Shown here: in pieces, positions 37,701 through 50,000 of the stretch
Numbering within the stretch: position 1 is the stretch's first letter
Layout: every line of letters begins with the position of its first letter
From: Chlorella sorokiniana
Taxonomy: Eukaryota; Chlorophyta; Trebouxiophyceae; Chlorellales; Chlorellaceae
Assembly: GCA_025917655.1 (NCBI GenBank)
Contig: CP084609.1
Coordinates: 868,001-932,000, forward strand
Direction: 5' to 3'
DNA length: 64,000 bases
Translations under genes and position numbers: made by a program
The notes under the pieces: generated by a model
The model's database searches: none
What the model was told of the DNA's origin: nothing
Seen by the model: only the letters and a program-made list of their open reading frames with translations

Positions 37701-40700
37701 GGCGCTCCCGCCTCCCGAACCATGAACAAGTCGGCGTCCAAGCTGACGCGCACCTGCCGGGCACAGGGGATGTAGGGTATTGTTGCACAAGGCAGGCAAA
37801 GTAGGAGCAAGTGCGGGCAGAGGGTGCAGGGTTGCCAGCCCAGAACATGGTGCCTGCCAGATGGCAGGCCCCAGCCCCAACTGGCAGGGGGCGCCACACA
37901 ATAGCAGGCCCCCCACCCCCACCCCACCCCCACCAGGTTGTTGCTGGACTCCTGGAAGGCGGTGCGTCGGTAGCAGGTGCGCAGGATGGGCGACTGCGAG
38001 GAGGCGAGGAGGGATGATGAATGGTTGGCTATGGACAAGAAACGTTTGAGCAGGGGCAGGCTGCACGCCCCGCACTTCCAAGCTGCCTAGTGTGGAGCCC
38101 GACACAACCCCATGCTGGGACCTCGCGCTGCCACTCGCAATGCCTGCACGCCCCACCAAAGCTGCCTGGCTGCCCTGCTGGCAGCCGCACCTGCCGCCGC
38201 TCCACCAGAAAAGCCTGGGCTTGGCGCAGGAAGGTGGCCTGGCCGGGGACAGGGAGGCGCCGCCCTGCTCCTGGAACATGTCGGGGGCCCATCCATGCCA
38301 GCTGCGTGCAAAAGAAAGGGTCATGATCAACAGCAGGGGCATGCTGCCTAAACGGCTGCGTGTGAGAGCTGGTAAGCCTGCGTGCGGTAGCTGCGCGGCA
38401 GGTGATGCTCTGTTGGTGTGGCATCCCCGAGCTGTGCCTGCGGCAAGCCACTTGATCCTGGCCTGCTCAGCCACAGGCATGCATGCCCGACAGCATGCTG
38501 CCCTCCCGGACGGAGTACGCCGGCGGCCTTACCCGTGTACTGCTCCACGTACTTCTGCTCAATGGGTGCCCGCTCCTTGTAGCTGCACAACGGGAGATCC
38601 GCGCTTTGCAACTACTTCAGAAATAAGCACTGGCCCTCGGCACTGGCCTTCAGCATCATGCACTGGCCCCCACCCACCCTGCACCCCCAGCAGCGCAAAG
38701 ACCCGCTCGTGATCCCCTCTCCCCCTCCCCCACACCTCTTCTCCCCAGTAAACCTCTCGCGGTGCACCTTCCGCTCCACATAGATGCGCTGCTGCGGGGC
38801 AGAGCTGCGCTCGCCATACCTGCAAGGTGAGCACAACAGGATGGCATGCGACAGGCGGCGAAACAGGCTGACCCGGCAGGCAGGTGCTCGCATGGTGCTG
38901 CGTCCTCGTTTCATGCCGCTGAGCTGCAGCACTGCCCGCCACCCACCAGCGCAGGCGTACGACCGAGGCCATGTCCTCCCGTCGCAGCCTGTCGTGGTAA
39001 GAGGGCAGGCGGGCTGCAGGCAGGCAAACGCAGGGAGGGAAGGGGGAATGTTGCGTACCCACACCCACCCACCCAGCCCGCTGGAGGACAGGAAACTGTG
39101 CCCGCGCGTGGGCTGGCAGGCGCCAGCCAGGCTGACATGCCCAGTCACATCTCTGCAGCCCCTGGCTCCCTTCCACCCACCCGGATCATCGTAGTAGACC
39201 GACGTGATGTCGGCTGCGTCGCTCACGTCTGCTTGGTCCCGCAGAAACTGTATGCCTGGAGCATCGCCTGCGATGAAGCAAAGGGGGAAGGGGGAGGGGG
39301 GGGCAGGCAGGGCCGAGGCTGCTGGGGGTTCTGCCGGGTCGCAAGCCCAACTGCAGGTGCTTGTGTATTCTTGAAGCGAGAGATCATGCTGCTGGCAGCC
39401 CTGTTGCCCAGGCCCCGCCCACCCTCTGTCAGCTTGCGCCTGTCGCCGAAGATGAGGATGGGCAGGTGCTTGATCACCTCCACCTTGAAGCGGGTCAGGT
39501 CGGCGGGTTGCAGCCAAAACTCTGCGGGCAGCGAAGGTGGAAAGATGGTAGCTGTGACGAGCTGCCCTCAGCATACAGTGCATCATCACTGTTCAACCGG
39601 TCTGCATAGGCCTGCTCCCACTTGGCCGGCACTCAGCAGCTGCCCGTCACAATGCCTCGTGCCCCCAGCATGCACTCACTGCGCGTGACCCTCTGGAACT
39701 TGTCGGGCGGCATCCACTGGCAGGGCTGCCCCGCCAGCGCCGCCGCGTCGCTCTTTACCAGCCTGCGGGGGAGGAAACGGAATGAGGGGGTTGCGGCGGC
39801 ACCCAATCACAGCTTGCCCAGCCAACTTTGCACCAGGAGAGCCAACCCCTCAGCTGGGGCTGTTCCATCGCACCGCTGTGAGGCGTCTAACAGCGCCAGC
39901 CTGGTTTGTGGCTGCATGCCCCGACACCCTACACCCCGGCCGCCACCCCGCCTGCTTGACCCCACCTGCACATCTCGTATGCATCAGACAGCCCCACCAG
40001 CAGCGGCTCCAGCCGCAGGCCCCAAGCAGCGCAGCCTGGGCGGCGCAAGTGTACCGCCCCTCCACGGCGTCCAGGGGCAGGTCACTGCCGCCGCGGCCCC
40101 GCCAAGGCCTCCCCTGGTCATGCATCTGAGATCGCAGAAGTGGGGATTGATGCGAGCGCAGCAGGGCGTGTGGGTGGCACAGCCAGGGCACCTACACCAA
40201 GAGTTGTGAACCTTCACTTGCCGGCCAGCGGGCAGCAGGAGGCGAAGCCAGCGTGGGATGCCTGAGTGGGCACCAGCGGCGCCGCCAAGCTCTTTCTTTA
40301 CGGCAGCAGCCCCTGCGGCAGCACCCACCTGCGCCAGCTGCGCGCAGGCGGCAGCGTTTTGGCGCAGGAAGCGCTCCAGCTGCACCGCCTCCTCCGCCTG
40401 CCAGTCCAGGGCGGCACGCGCCCTCGCCAGCCGCCCGCCCAGCTGCCCAGAGCACCGCCCAGCTGCGGCACCGCGCTGCAAGGGGGAGGGGCATGCTAAG
40501 GGGCGGATGCAACGGGCGCCAGGACGGCAGCAGCAGCCCTGCCGGGCTCAGGACGGCGGCTGCAGACGCAGCTGGGTTGGGTTTCAGAGGCAGCCCTCGT
40601 CACCTGCAGCAGCTCATCATTCATGGCCCGCAGGGCGGCGCACTCCGCAAGCAGCGCAAGCCACAGCTGCTCCAGCCCGCTAGTCACAAACACACGCAGT

Positions 40701-41162
40701 CGCTCCACCTCCCCGATAAAGGCGCAAGCAAAGGGGCTGGCTGGGACGGGGTGGGGGCAGAGCGGTCGACATGCTCTGCCAGCCGCCGCAGCAGGGGGTA
40801 GCTGTCGGGATGGCCGCCTGGCCCATCCACAGCCTGCAGCTCTGCAAGCAGGGTGTCGTAGCGTACGTAGCAGTGCTCGTACTTTGAGACAACCTACAGC
40901 AGAGACTGGAGGAGGGGATTTAGGAAGCACTGCACGTTGCTGGCTGCCAGCTGCCGCTGAGGCGGGGTTTGCTGGCTTGCCCAGCATGGATCGTGTAGCG
41001 TACCTGTTCACGCAGAACGTCTTGCAGACCCATGGTCGCAGAAATTGAAAGCTCCCTCCAAACTACTGCAGGACACCGAGTCCACTTCCCTCCCAAGCCA
41101 CCAAGGCCGCCAAGTTTGTGACCCGCGGAGCAGGCTCTGCTTGATTCACGATGGATATTTTA
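34770..41162. repeat. Direct segmental duplication, copy A (contains VTC-A)
   Basis: Matches 44083-50550 in the same orientation, offset about 9.31-9.36 kb. The left edge shares tcagcgggctgaccc and gacagatctagtctgaatgg; the right edge shares cttgattcacga followed by an atatt a few bases later. Exons are highly similar; some introns are almost identical and others clearly diverged. Confidence 0.85.
35121..41033 (-). CDS. VTC4: VTC4-like polyphosphate polymerase, copy A (SPX-VTC-DUF202)
   Basis: Start at 41033 (MGLQDVLREQ, exon 41004-41033). The SPX domain shows SKYEHCYVRYDTLLAELQ, GEVERLRVFVTSGLEQLW and LERFLRQNAAACAQL. The polymerase tunnel domain follows: FQRVTRSE, FKVEVIKHLPILIFGDRRK, ITSVYYDDP, YHDRLRREDMASVVRLRWYG, IYVERKVHRERFTGE, RTCYRRTAFQESSNNLVRVS, LDADLFMVREAG, FPYAVVEIKLQAEPPAWLEG and APKFSKFLHGAALL. 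The basic residues and Glu known from yeast Vtc4 (R-x-R, ERK, RTAFQ, VRVSLD, VEIKLQ, KFSK) are all there. After an acidic, Ser-rich linker the DUF202/VTC1 membrane part has TFFANERTFLQWLQ, APVGLLFMAYALFMYRKRT and GPVLLVVILLAVFTLSYVLA, ending at 35121. It is expected to make polyphosphate from ATP and pass it into acidocalcisomes, with SPX sensing inositol pyrophosphates. Paralog: 44448-50395. Confidence 0.93.
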
Positions 41163-41566
41163 ACTGTTAATGCAAAAAGCGGGACGCGAGGGCGAGCCTG
41201 CCTACTAGCGGCCAAGCCGATGGGCCCGGCCGACACCTAGTTCATAAAGGACACCTTCCTAACCCGGCTACGAACGCGCAAAAGCACTGCCAGCTTATTG
41301 AGGTTGGATTGTTGTGGGCAGGTACCCCCGCTTTCGCTCCTGCATCCGTCTGGCAGCCTTGGAGCATCCAATTCTTTCCACATGCCATGCAGCAGCTGTA
41401 ATCGCGGTTTTGGTCGCTTGTGGGTCTCTCGCATCCTCTGGGCACCTTTGCAGGGGCAAGCATACCCACGTTGATAGCCTGCAAGCTGGGCAGTGTCTGC
41501 AGCTTTGCAAGCGCTGAACCTCAGCCAGGCAGGCCCCTTGAGTGCCTGGCAGCGCAGACGTGATCC
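41163..41566. other. Spacer upstream of VTC-A
   Basis: About 400 bp with no gene seen. A block at 41230-41290 (tagttcataaaggacacctt...) resembles 42612-42670, so part of it is repetitive. Confidence 0.4.
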
Positions 41567-42493
41567 ATGCAGGCATGGCTGCATGATCGTGCTGCCCTGG
41601 CGGCCTTGCTGCGGGCCGCCGCCGAGGGCCGGCCCGTCGGTGCAGGGGCAGGCGACTACAAGTCACGGCTCAAGGAGCTTTACGATCTCGTGCCACACTG
41701 TGGGACCCCTCAGTATGACGTGCAGCAAAGCACACCGCCAGGCTCACGTCCCTCGCAAGCTGTTCCGCTGTGGAGGTGCAGGTACCTTCCGGGGTCAGAG
41801 GGGTCAGGGGTTGGCCGGCTGCCAGCTGGCCTGCATAGTGAAGGGACGTCCTGGAGTTTGATTTACATGCATGATGTGTGCATAACCTGAGATGGCGCGC
41901 CATTCATTGCAGGCTCGATGTCCCACCCATCACGCCGTGCACCGGGGGAGCCGCTATTCAGCGGCGGCAGATTCGATGTGAGTCGGACATGACTGAACAC
42001 TTTGCGTATGCATTGGTTGTTGCGCGCATGGCGGCCGCTTTTTCTGCTTGACAGCTCACGGTTCACATGGCGCTCGCCCATGTGCCATATGCACGCAGGG
42101 TGTGGGGACGTCGAAAAAGGCAGCAGAGCAGCGCTGTGCCCGGCTGGCCCTGCAGAGCATCATCACACAGGTGCCGCTGCCAACCACACAGGCACCACCT
42201 GCTGCAACCAGCTTTGCGCACCCTGACGACGCGGCCGGGCCAAGCAGCTGCAGCGGTGATTCCGACTCCCCACCCAAAGCCACGGGCTCTGCACCCGCCA
42301 CACCTGCCCCCAGACAGCAGAGTCTGCGCATCATGCAGACTCTCCACCCACTTTGCCTGCGTCCTTGGAAGCGATGACGGTTGAGGAGCTGCGGCAGCAG
42401 CTGGCTCGTGCGCTGCAGCAGGAGCAGCGCCTTCGTGCCGCCCTGCAGAGCATCTCAGCCGCTGCTGCAGCCGCCGTTGATGATCGTCGCTGA
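41567..42493 (+). CDS. Small double-stranded-RNA-binding-domain protein
   Basis: Start at 41567 (MQAWLHDRAALAALLRAAAE). A dsRBD is spread over three or four exons: GDYKSRLKELYDLVPHCG and PQYDV; then an exon from about 41913 with EPLFSGGRFD; then LTVHMALAHVPYA from about 42054; then QGVGTSKKAAEQRCARLALQ. This is the alpha-beta-beta-beta-alpha order, with the Lys-Lys pair of the last helix start that contacts RNA. A Pro/Ser-rich spacer follows, and the end is a coiled coil (TVEELRQQLARALQQEQRLR...VDDRR-stop). No RNase III, helicase or deaminase part is visible, so it is probably an RNA-binding adaptor. The frame shifts by one between the third and fourth dsRBD pieces. It sits 534 bp from the divergent VTC-A start. 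Confidence 0.6.
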
Positions 42494-42784
42494 GCACGCT
42501 GTGAGCTCACCCTTTGCGCTTTGAGCTCACTGCTGTGCGAGAAGTTGAAAGGATGGAATGCAATGCGGCGGCCTGCTCGCTGCTCATCCAGCGGCAGCGC
42601 GGCGGACCGACATGTAGTTCATGAGGGAACCATTCCTAATTCTGCTACGACAAATGCATCATACAGCCGCTGTGTTAGTGATAGGTGCTCCCGCTTTTGC
42701 CCTGCATCAGTGGTGGAAAGGGGGGATCGAGGGCTACATGTGCATGCGTTTCTCTATGCATATGTGTCGGGCGCTGAGGAAGTC

Positions 42785-42994
42785 GGGAGGGCGCTGGCCA
42801 GGGTAGGAGGCGGCGGCAGAAATTGTACAGGAGCCTGCTTGGAGGGGTGACATACAGCGTAGCCAAGCACAGCCTGACGAGCGTCTCGCTATCTGGCTCA
42901 ATCGCCTGCCTTGCTCGCACCATCACACCGCTGGCTGTCCCCCCCCCAGGGGCCATCTGCTGCCGCCCAGCCAGTTCAGCTTAGTGGGGCTGGG
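42785..42994 (+). pseudogene. Fragment of the M11 metalloprotease gene
   Basis: Matches M11 positions about 32444-32637 in the same orientation, including intron sequence (ggagggcgctggc, acaggagcctgcttggaggg, agcacagcctgacgagcgtctcgc) and the exon reading LLPPSQFSLVGLG against LLPPSQCGFVGLG. The match stops sharply where a LINE-like sequence starts. No other M11 exon is present, so this is a broken copy. Confidence 0.8.
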
Positions 42995-43960
42995 CGCGCC
43001 CACCAGCTGGGGCATGAGCGGCCGCGGCCAGGGGGTAGTGGACTACGCACTGGTCCCAGCCCATCTCCTGCCCCTGGCCGCACTCAGCGTGGTGGACAGA
43101 GCGGTGAGCGACCATGCCGCCCTGCTGCTGTGCATCACTGCCCCCAGCCTGCGAGGCAGCCAGGCATGCACGGACACAAAGCCGCCCAACGCCGCCGCCG
43201 CAGGGCAAGGCAGCATGTGGCACAGCGCCCGCCGCGGCGGGCGCCTGGGGCCCACCGCCCACCGCCGCCTGCAATCACCAGCGGACTTCCGATGGGCCGG
43301 CGTGCCTCCGCCACGACGACCAGCGTTCTGGAGCTGCTGCCGCCAGCCTGGCTGCCGACCCCAGGCTGGCAGCGCTCGAAGCGCAGGCATCATCAGCACA
43401 GACCCCTTAGCAGCTGGAAGCGATCGGCCTTCAACGCTGTCAGCTGTTAGCGTGACGCAGCAGGAGGCAACAGGGCTGCGCATGCTGGCCAGCCGCAGCC
43501 CACAACGACGAGCGCCTCAGCAACAGCGCATGAATCATCATCCGCGGCAAGTGGCAGTTGACTGAGCTGCAGCACGAGCATAGGCGCCTCAGCACCGTGC
43601 AGCAGGGCAGCGCAGCACACCTGGAAGCACGCGCACGAGTGCGCTGTGCCCGCAAGGCAGCACGCCGCATAGCTCAGGAATGGCTTGAGCAGCAAGAGTT
43701 CAACGATCCTGCAGCCTTTGCCAAGGCCCTCAACACCAGCAGCGGCAGCCACAACGTGCCGCAGGCCGCCCAGGAGCGGCATGTGAAGAAGCTGCCGGTG
43801 CCGCTGCCATTGCTCACCGTGCCCTGCCTAGCCCCGATGCGGAGCCACCAAACAGCCCGCCGCCAGCACCCAGCGAGGAGGAGCAGGCGCTGGTGACTGC
43901 ATTGAATGCCCCCTCACCCTCACCGAGGTGACTGAGCTGCAGAGCGTGTGCCTCTGGGCA
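42995..43960 (+). mobile_element. Non-LTR retrotransposon (LINE) remnant, endonuclease C-terminus and linker
   Basis: At 43015-43135 the plus strand reads GMSGRGQGVVDYALVP and AVSDHAALLLCI, the closing motifs of the APE-type endonuclease of LINEs (the ...DY.L.. strand and the SDH catalytic triad). About 400 bp later a basic helical stretch (VRCARKAARRIAQEWLEQQE, FNDPAAFAKALN) resembles the linker between endonuclease and reverse transcriptase. Neither the endonuclease start nor a reverse transcriptase follows, so it is truncated on both sides and has frame changes in between. Family not determined. Confidence 0.6.
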
Positions 43961-44082
43961 AGTTGGTGATCGGCCCTCTAGTGATAACCTGCCCTCTGGC
44001 AGGTTTCAGTGTTTCTGAGATCCTAGCAGGGACACAAGGCAACTTTGTGGGCGGTTACACATGCACACTCCAAATGAAGGCC
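43961..44082. other. Short spacer before duplication copy B
   Basis: About 120 bp between the LINE remnant and the left edge of the duplicated segment; nothing recognised. Confidence 0.4.
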
Positions 44083-47000
44083 GTCAGCGGGCTGACCCGT
44101 GGCAGGAGGCCAATCCTTGCCATGGCGGTCGTACATTGAACAGTTTCATATCACGGCAGCAAAGCAGCTAGCTAATACAGCAATGAGGGGAGCATATTTG
44201 GACAGATCTAGTCTGAATGGGCGCAAATACTCAAGTGCGATGGGGGAGGGAGGCAGTAAGCACGATGAGAAGATCTGAAGGGAATTGTTGAGGAAAGATA
44301 GCCATGGGAAAGGAGAGGTTTGGTTTATTTTCCGTTTATTGTGCAGCTGGAGGATGGGTGTAGATGAGCCTCAAAGCCAACCCTGCCGCAGGCGGGGGCA
44401 GCCCCTAGCCTGCACCGGCCTGGTCTGCGCTGCGCTCCCCAAACCTTCAGAACATCCACACCAGAGACAGCACGTACGACAGTGTGAAGACCGCCAGCAG
44501 GATGACGACGAGCAGTACGGGGCCGCGTTGGTCGTCGTACCGCACGGTTTCGCGTCGCAGGATCTGCGGCGGGGTGGGGTGCCAGGAGAGTTGGACACAC
44601 CTCTGATGAGAACACCGACTGCATGGAGCTGTGCATGCCCTCAGCTACCATGCAGATGAGCATGCAGCGAAGCAGGGAGCAGGGGACCAGCGAGTGAGCT
44701 GTCTGCTCGTATGCACGCATGAGCGGCTGCCGCCCACCAGCTGCGTTCGTTTCCTGTACATGAAGAGCGCATACGCCATGAACAGCAGCCCCACCGGCGC
44801 CACAATGGCGCCCGAAAGCTACACAAGGGGGCGGGGGGCGGGGTTGATTCATCCTGCGGAACCAGAGACATAGTCCTGCGCAGCCTTGCTCTCAGCTAAA
44901 CAAGCGGCCGCCTGCTCATTCGTTGTTCTTTGCAGCCCTGCAGTGCGCACCTTGGAGGCGAAGCAGGCTGGGCTGTCGCACTGGCTGCCGGCCTCGCCGC
45001 CGCTACGGGTGAGGGCGCTGACCGCCCGGTGCCGCTCAGCATGCTGGTGGCGGTGATCATGATGAGCACGCTGTGGTCAGGGAGCAGCGGCATGGAGGCA
45101 AGCGGTGCAAGCGTCAGCAGAGGGCGAGTTTGCCGGCAGCAGCCCCACCAGTCCAGTCTTCCCTGCCTTCCCCGCCTCAGCAGGACGCTTGCTTTCAAGC
45201 GCAGGCCTCCCCCTCCACACACACCCTTTTCACCCACGCACCCATCCACAAATGTGCGCTGGCTGGGCCCCACCTGATCTGCAGCCACTGCAGGAAGGTG
45301 CGCTCGTTGGCGAAGAACGTCTTGGGCTCGATGCGGGTGCGCACTATGGCGCTGGGTCGGCCTGCTGGGCACAGGGAGGGGGTGGGTGGGTGCGGATGAC
45401 GGGAGTGCGCGTTTTTGAGAAGAAGAGGATGCTGTGCGCTCGGCAGGAAGCTGGGGAAGAAGGGAGCGACAGCGTCACAGCCTGGCCGAGAGCACCAGTC
45501 GCACCCGACTACAAGCACAGGCTTGCACCCACCTTTTTAGTCAACGAGCTGGAGGACAAGCTGGGGTCATTGCCCATGGAGCTGCGCCCAAATGAGGCAA
45601 GGTGCTGCATGGCCCCTGAGGCCGAAGAGCCGCGCCCCAGCTGGGTGGTCGCTGTCACCGCCCGGAGCCTCTGCCTGCCTCCAGGTCGTCCACACCATGT
45701 CCCGAGTGTCTGGGGGACCCGCCTGCCATGTGCTCGCCCGCCAGAGGACCCAGCGACAGCTCACCCGGCGGCTTTGTGATCAGCTGCAGGCTGCTGCGCA
45801 ACGGCTGGCTGGATGCGGGTGCTGCTGCTGCAGACCCAGCCGCCCAGCCGGGGTGTGCAACCGCGGAGGCACGGGCCGGGTTGTCGATGCTGCTTTTGCC
45901 GTCGCGGGGCGGTTGCTGCTCAGGCCCCGTCCGCTCAGGCTGGAGGCACTGTCGCCTGTGACAGCCTGCCCAGCTACAGGAGGGGTCTTCTTGCCGAGCA
46001 GGAAGCGCAGCGGGGTGGGCTTGAACGGCTGCACCGCCTCATCCTCCGCCCCTTCAGGCAACTCCTCCGCCTCCCGCGGGAAGAGCCAGCCAATGCCCCT
46101 CTGCAGCACGCACGCAGCAGGGCAGCTTCGTGAGTCACGATAGCAAAAGAGAGACTCAACAAGAATCGCCCGACCCCCTTCCCGCCTGTCCTCTCCCTCC
46201 TGGACATTGTTACCAGTCCACTGCCCATCTTGGATTCTTGGCTCATAACAGCCTGAGGGGCCAGCCCACCTGCAGGTACTCCTGGGCAGGCTCAACCATC
46301 TCCTCCCAGCTGGCAGGGCTCATGCGGTCCGGGTCCTCAGGGTCTGCACCAGGGGAACAGGGGACACGTTTCTTTATGGTTTGGAGGGCCCATGACGGTA
46401 TCAGCTGACGCTTTAGGAGTTTGTTTATTGAATGCCTGCAGGACATGGCATGGCATGCTTGCGAGCGGGCCTGTTGCGCCCACCAGGCAGGAACCAGTAA
46501 GGCACGTTGGCGCAGGCGGGCTGGAACAGCAGGGCAGCTCCGTGAAGGAACTTGGAGAACTTGGGGGCAGGCAGCAGCATGCCTGGGGGAGGGGGGCGGG
46601 GGGGAGATCTTACGACTCGGTGGGCTGGCCAGTCCAGCCCAGGGGCGGGGCCGGCTGCTGCCGACGACAGGCAGGCAACCAGAGGTGGGGCCGAGTGCTG
46701 AAGCTGGCCGTTGCTCGACTGGGGCCGGCTGGCAGCAGCCGCCACCGCGCGGGCCGCACCCGACTGCAGCAGGCCCTCCAGCCATCCGGGAGGCTCGGCC
46801 TGCAGCTTGATCTCTACCACTGCGTAAGGAAAGTGCACGGCGTCGCCCGCGCCCACCGAAGCGCCCATGTCCCTGCGGGTCGATGGGGGCCATGACCGGC
46901 GTCTTGCACTGGTTGGCTGTGTTTCAGCAACACACACACACGAGGTGGTCTGCTTGGAACTGTTTCAAAGGACAGCGGCCGGGACCACCAGCAGGGAGCT

Positions 47001-50000
47001 GGTGCGCCCTAGCTGGCAGCTGCCATCCCCGCCAGCCTCACCTGCACCAGTCGCCGGGCAAGCGCGGCGCCCCCGCCTCCCGAACCATGAACAGGTCGGC
47101 ATCCAGGCTGATGCGCACCTGCGGGGCACACGGGATGTAGGGTATTGTTGCACAAGGCAGGCAAAGTAGGAGCAAGTGCGGGCAGAGGGTGCAGGGTTGC
47201 CAGCCCAGAACATGGTGCCTGCCAGATGGCAGGCCCCAGCCCCAACTGGCAGGGGGCGCCACACAATCGCAGGCCCTCCACCTGCGCGCCCCCCCACACA
47301 CCCACCCACCCACCCACCCACCAGGTTGTTGCTGGACTCCTGGAAGGCGGTGCGTCGGTAGCAGGTGCGCAGGATGGGCGACTGCGAGGAGGCGAGGAGG
47401 GATGACCAATGGTTGGCTATGGACAAGAAACGTTGAGCAGGGGCAGGCTGCACGCCCCGCGCTTCCAAGCTACCTAGTGTGGAGCACGACACAACCCCAA
47501 GCTGGGACCTCGCGCTGCCACTCGCACTGCCTGCACGCCCCACCAAAGCTGCCTGGCTGCCCTGCTGGCAGCCGCACCTGCCGCTGCTCCACCAGAAAAG
47601 CCTGGGCTTGTCGCAGGAAGGTAGCCTGGCCGGGGGACAGGGAGGCGCCGCCCTGCTCCTGGAACATGTCGGGGGCCCACCCACGCCAGCTGCAAGCGAA
47701 AGGACGGGTCAGGATCACCAGCAAGGGCATGCTGCCGAAACGGCTGCGTGTGAGAGCTGGTAAGACTGCGTGCGGTAGCTGCGCGGCTGGTGATGCTCTG
47801 TTGGTGTGGCATCCCCGAGCTGCTGACAGCCACAGGCATGCTTGCCAAACAGCACGCGACCCTCCCGGACGGCAGTGCGCCAGCGGCCTCACCTGTGTAC
47901 TGCTCCACGTACTGCTGTTCAATGGGCGCCCGCTCCTTGTAGCTGCACAACGGGAGAGCCGCGCTTTGCAACTACTTCAGCAATAAGTACTGGCCCTTGG
48001 CACTGGCCTTCAGCATCATGCACTGGCCACCCACCCCACCCTGGCTCCCCAGCAGCAGCAAAGACCCGCTCGCGGTCCCCTCTCCCCCTCCCGCCGCACC
48101 TCTTCTCCCCAGCAAACCGTTCGCGGTGCACCTTCCGCTCCACATAGATGCGCTGCTGCGGGGCAGAGCTGCGCTCGCCATACCTGCAAGGTGGGCACAA
48201 CAGGATGGCATGCAATGGGCGGCTGAAGCAGGCTGTCCCGGCGAGGCAGGGCGCCCAGCGCTGTGCTGCTTCCCCTCTCACGGGGCTGAGCTGGGTGCAG
48301 CGCTGCCCGCCACCCACCAGCGCAGGCGTACGACCGAGGCCATGTCCTCCCGTCGCAGCCTGTCGTGGTAGGAGGGCAGGCGGGCTGCAGGCAGGCAAAG
48401 GCAGGGCGATGAGGGGTGCTCTTGCGTGCCCACACCCGCCCAGGTGGGGCTGGCTGGAGGGCAGGAAACTGTGCCTGCACGTGGGCTGGCAGGCGCCAAC
48501 CAGGCCGCCATCCCCAGCCACGTCTCAGCAGCTCCCTGGCTCCCTTCCACCCACCCGGATCATCGTAGTAGACAGAGGTGATGTCGGCTGCGTCGCTCAC
48601 GCCCGCTTGGTCCTGCAGAAACTGCATGCCTGGAGCATCGCCTGCGAAGGAAGCAACCCGGGGGGGGTGATTGGTGTTCCCGGCGGACTGCGAGTGCCAG
48701 CCCAGCTGCAGGTGCCTCTCGCACTTTTGAGCATGCTGCTGGCAGCGCAGCTCCGCACCCCAACCCCTTGTCTAGGCCCCGCCCACCCTCTGTCAGCTTG
48801 CGCCTGTCGCCGAAGATGAGGATGGGCAGGTGCTTGATCACCTCCACCTTGAAACGGGTCAGGTCGGTGGGTTTCAACCAGAACTCTGCGGGCAGCAAAG
48901 GTGGAAAGGCGGCCAGTTTCAGTCTGTTTTCAAAAAGCTGCTCGCGCTTCCACAACACCATCGCTGCGCAACCGCCCTGCATGGGCCGCTCGCCCCTTGC
49001 TGGCACTCAGCAGCTGCCTGTCACATTGCCTCGTGCCCCCAGCATGCACTCACTGCGCGTGACCCTCTGGAATTTGTCGGGCGGCACCCACTGGCAGGGC
49101 TGCCCCGCCAGCGCCGCCGCGTCGCTCTCCACCAGCCTGCGGGCGGGGGGAGGAACAGGGGGGTTGCGGCGGCACCCAATCACAGCTTGCCCAGCCAACT
49201 TTGCAGCAGGAGAGCCAACCTTGCCACTGAAGCTGTGCCGGCGCACCGCTGTGAGGCGTCTAACAGCACCAGCCACATCGGTGGTTGCATGCCCCGACAC
49301 CCTACACCCCGCCCGCCACCCCGACTGCCTGCCCCCACCTGCACATCTCGTATGCATCAGACAGCCCCACCAGCAGCGGCTCCAGCCGCAGGCCCCCAAG
49401 CAGCGCAGCCTGGGCGGCGCAAGTGTACCGCCCCTCCACCGCATCTAGAGGCAGCAGCTCGCCACCGCGGGCCCTCCAAGGCCCCCTGGTCATGCATCTG
49501 AGATCATGAAAAGGGGGTTGTAAACGGATCAAACAGGGCACCTACAGCGGGGGTGGGAAGCTGCTCACACCCGGCCAGCTGGCATGCGGGAGGCGAAGCC
49601 AGCATGGGCCGGATGAGCTGGCATCAGCAGCTCTACCAAGCTCCTCCACCCCGCAGCACCCTGCACAAACACTACCGCACAGACAGCAGCACCGTGCCCC
49701 TCCCGCACCACCCACCTGCGCCAGCTGCGCGCAGGCGGCGGCGTTTTGGCGCAGGAAGCGCTCCAGCAGCACGACCTCCTCCGCCTGCCAGTCCAGGGCG
49801 GCACGCGCCCTGGCCAGCCGCCCGCCCAGCTGCCCAGAGCACCGCCCAGCCACGCCCCTTCCCTGCAAGGAACGTGCCAGGTGGCACAATCGATGCGGGC
49901 TGTGAGGGAAGCTGCTGGTGCAGCCATGGTAGGATCCGTACCAGCTGCAAGCTCCCTCACCTGCAGCAGCTCCTCGCTCATGGCCCGCAGGGCAGCGCAC

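Noticed and set aside
41567-42493. RNase III or Dicer-like gene
   Set aside because: Only one dsRBD and a coiled-coil tail are visible; no RNase III signature or helicase motif nearby.
42995-43960. LTR retrotransposon or virus-like element
   Set aside because: No long terminal repeats, capsid, integrase or protease motifs; the DY...SDH endonuclease end points to a LINE.
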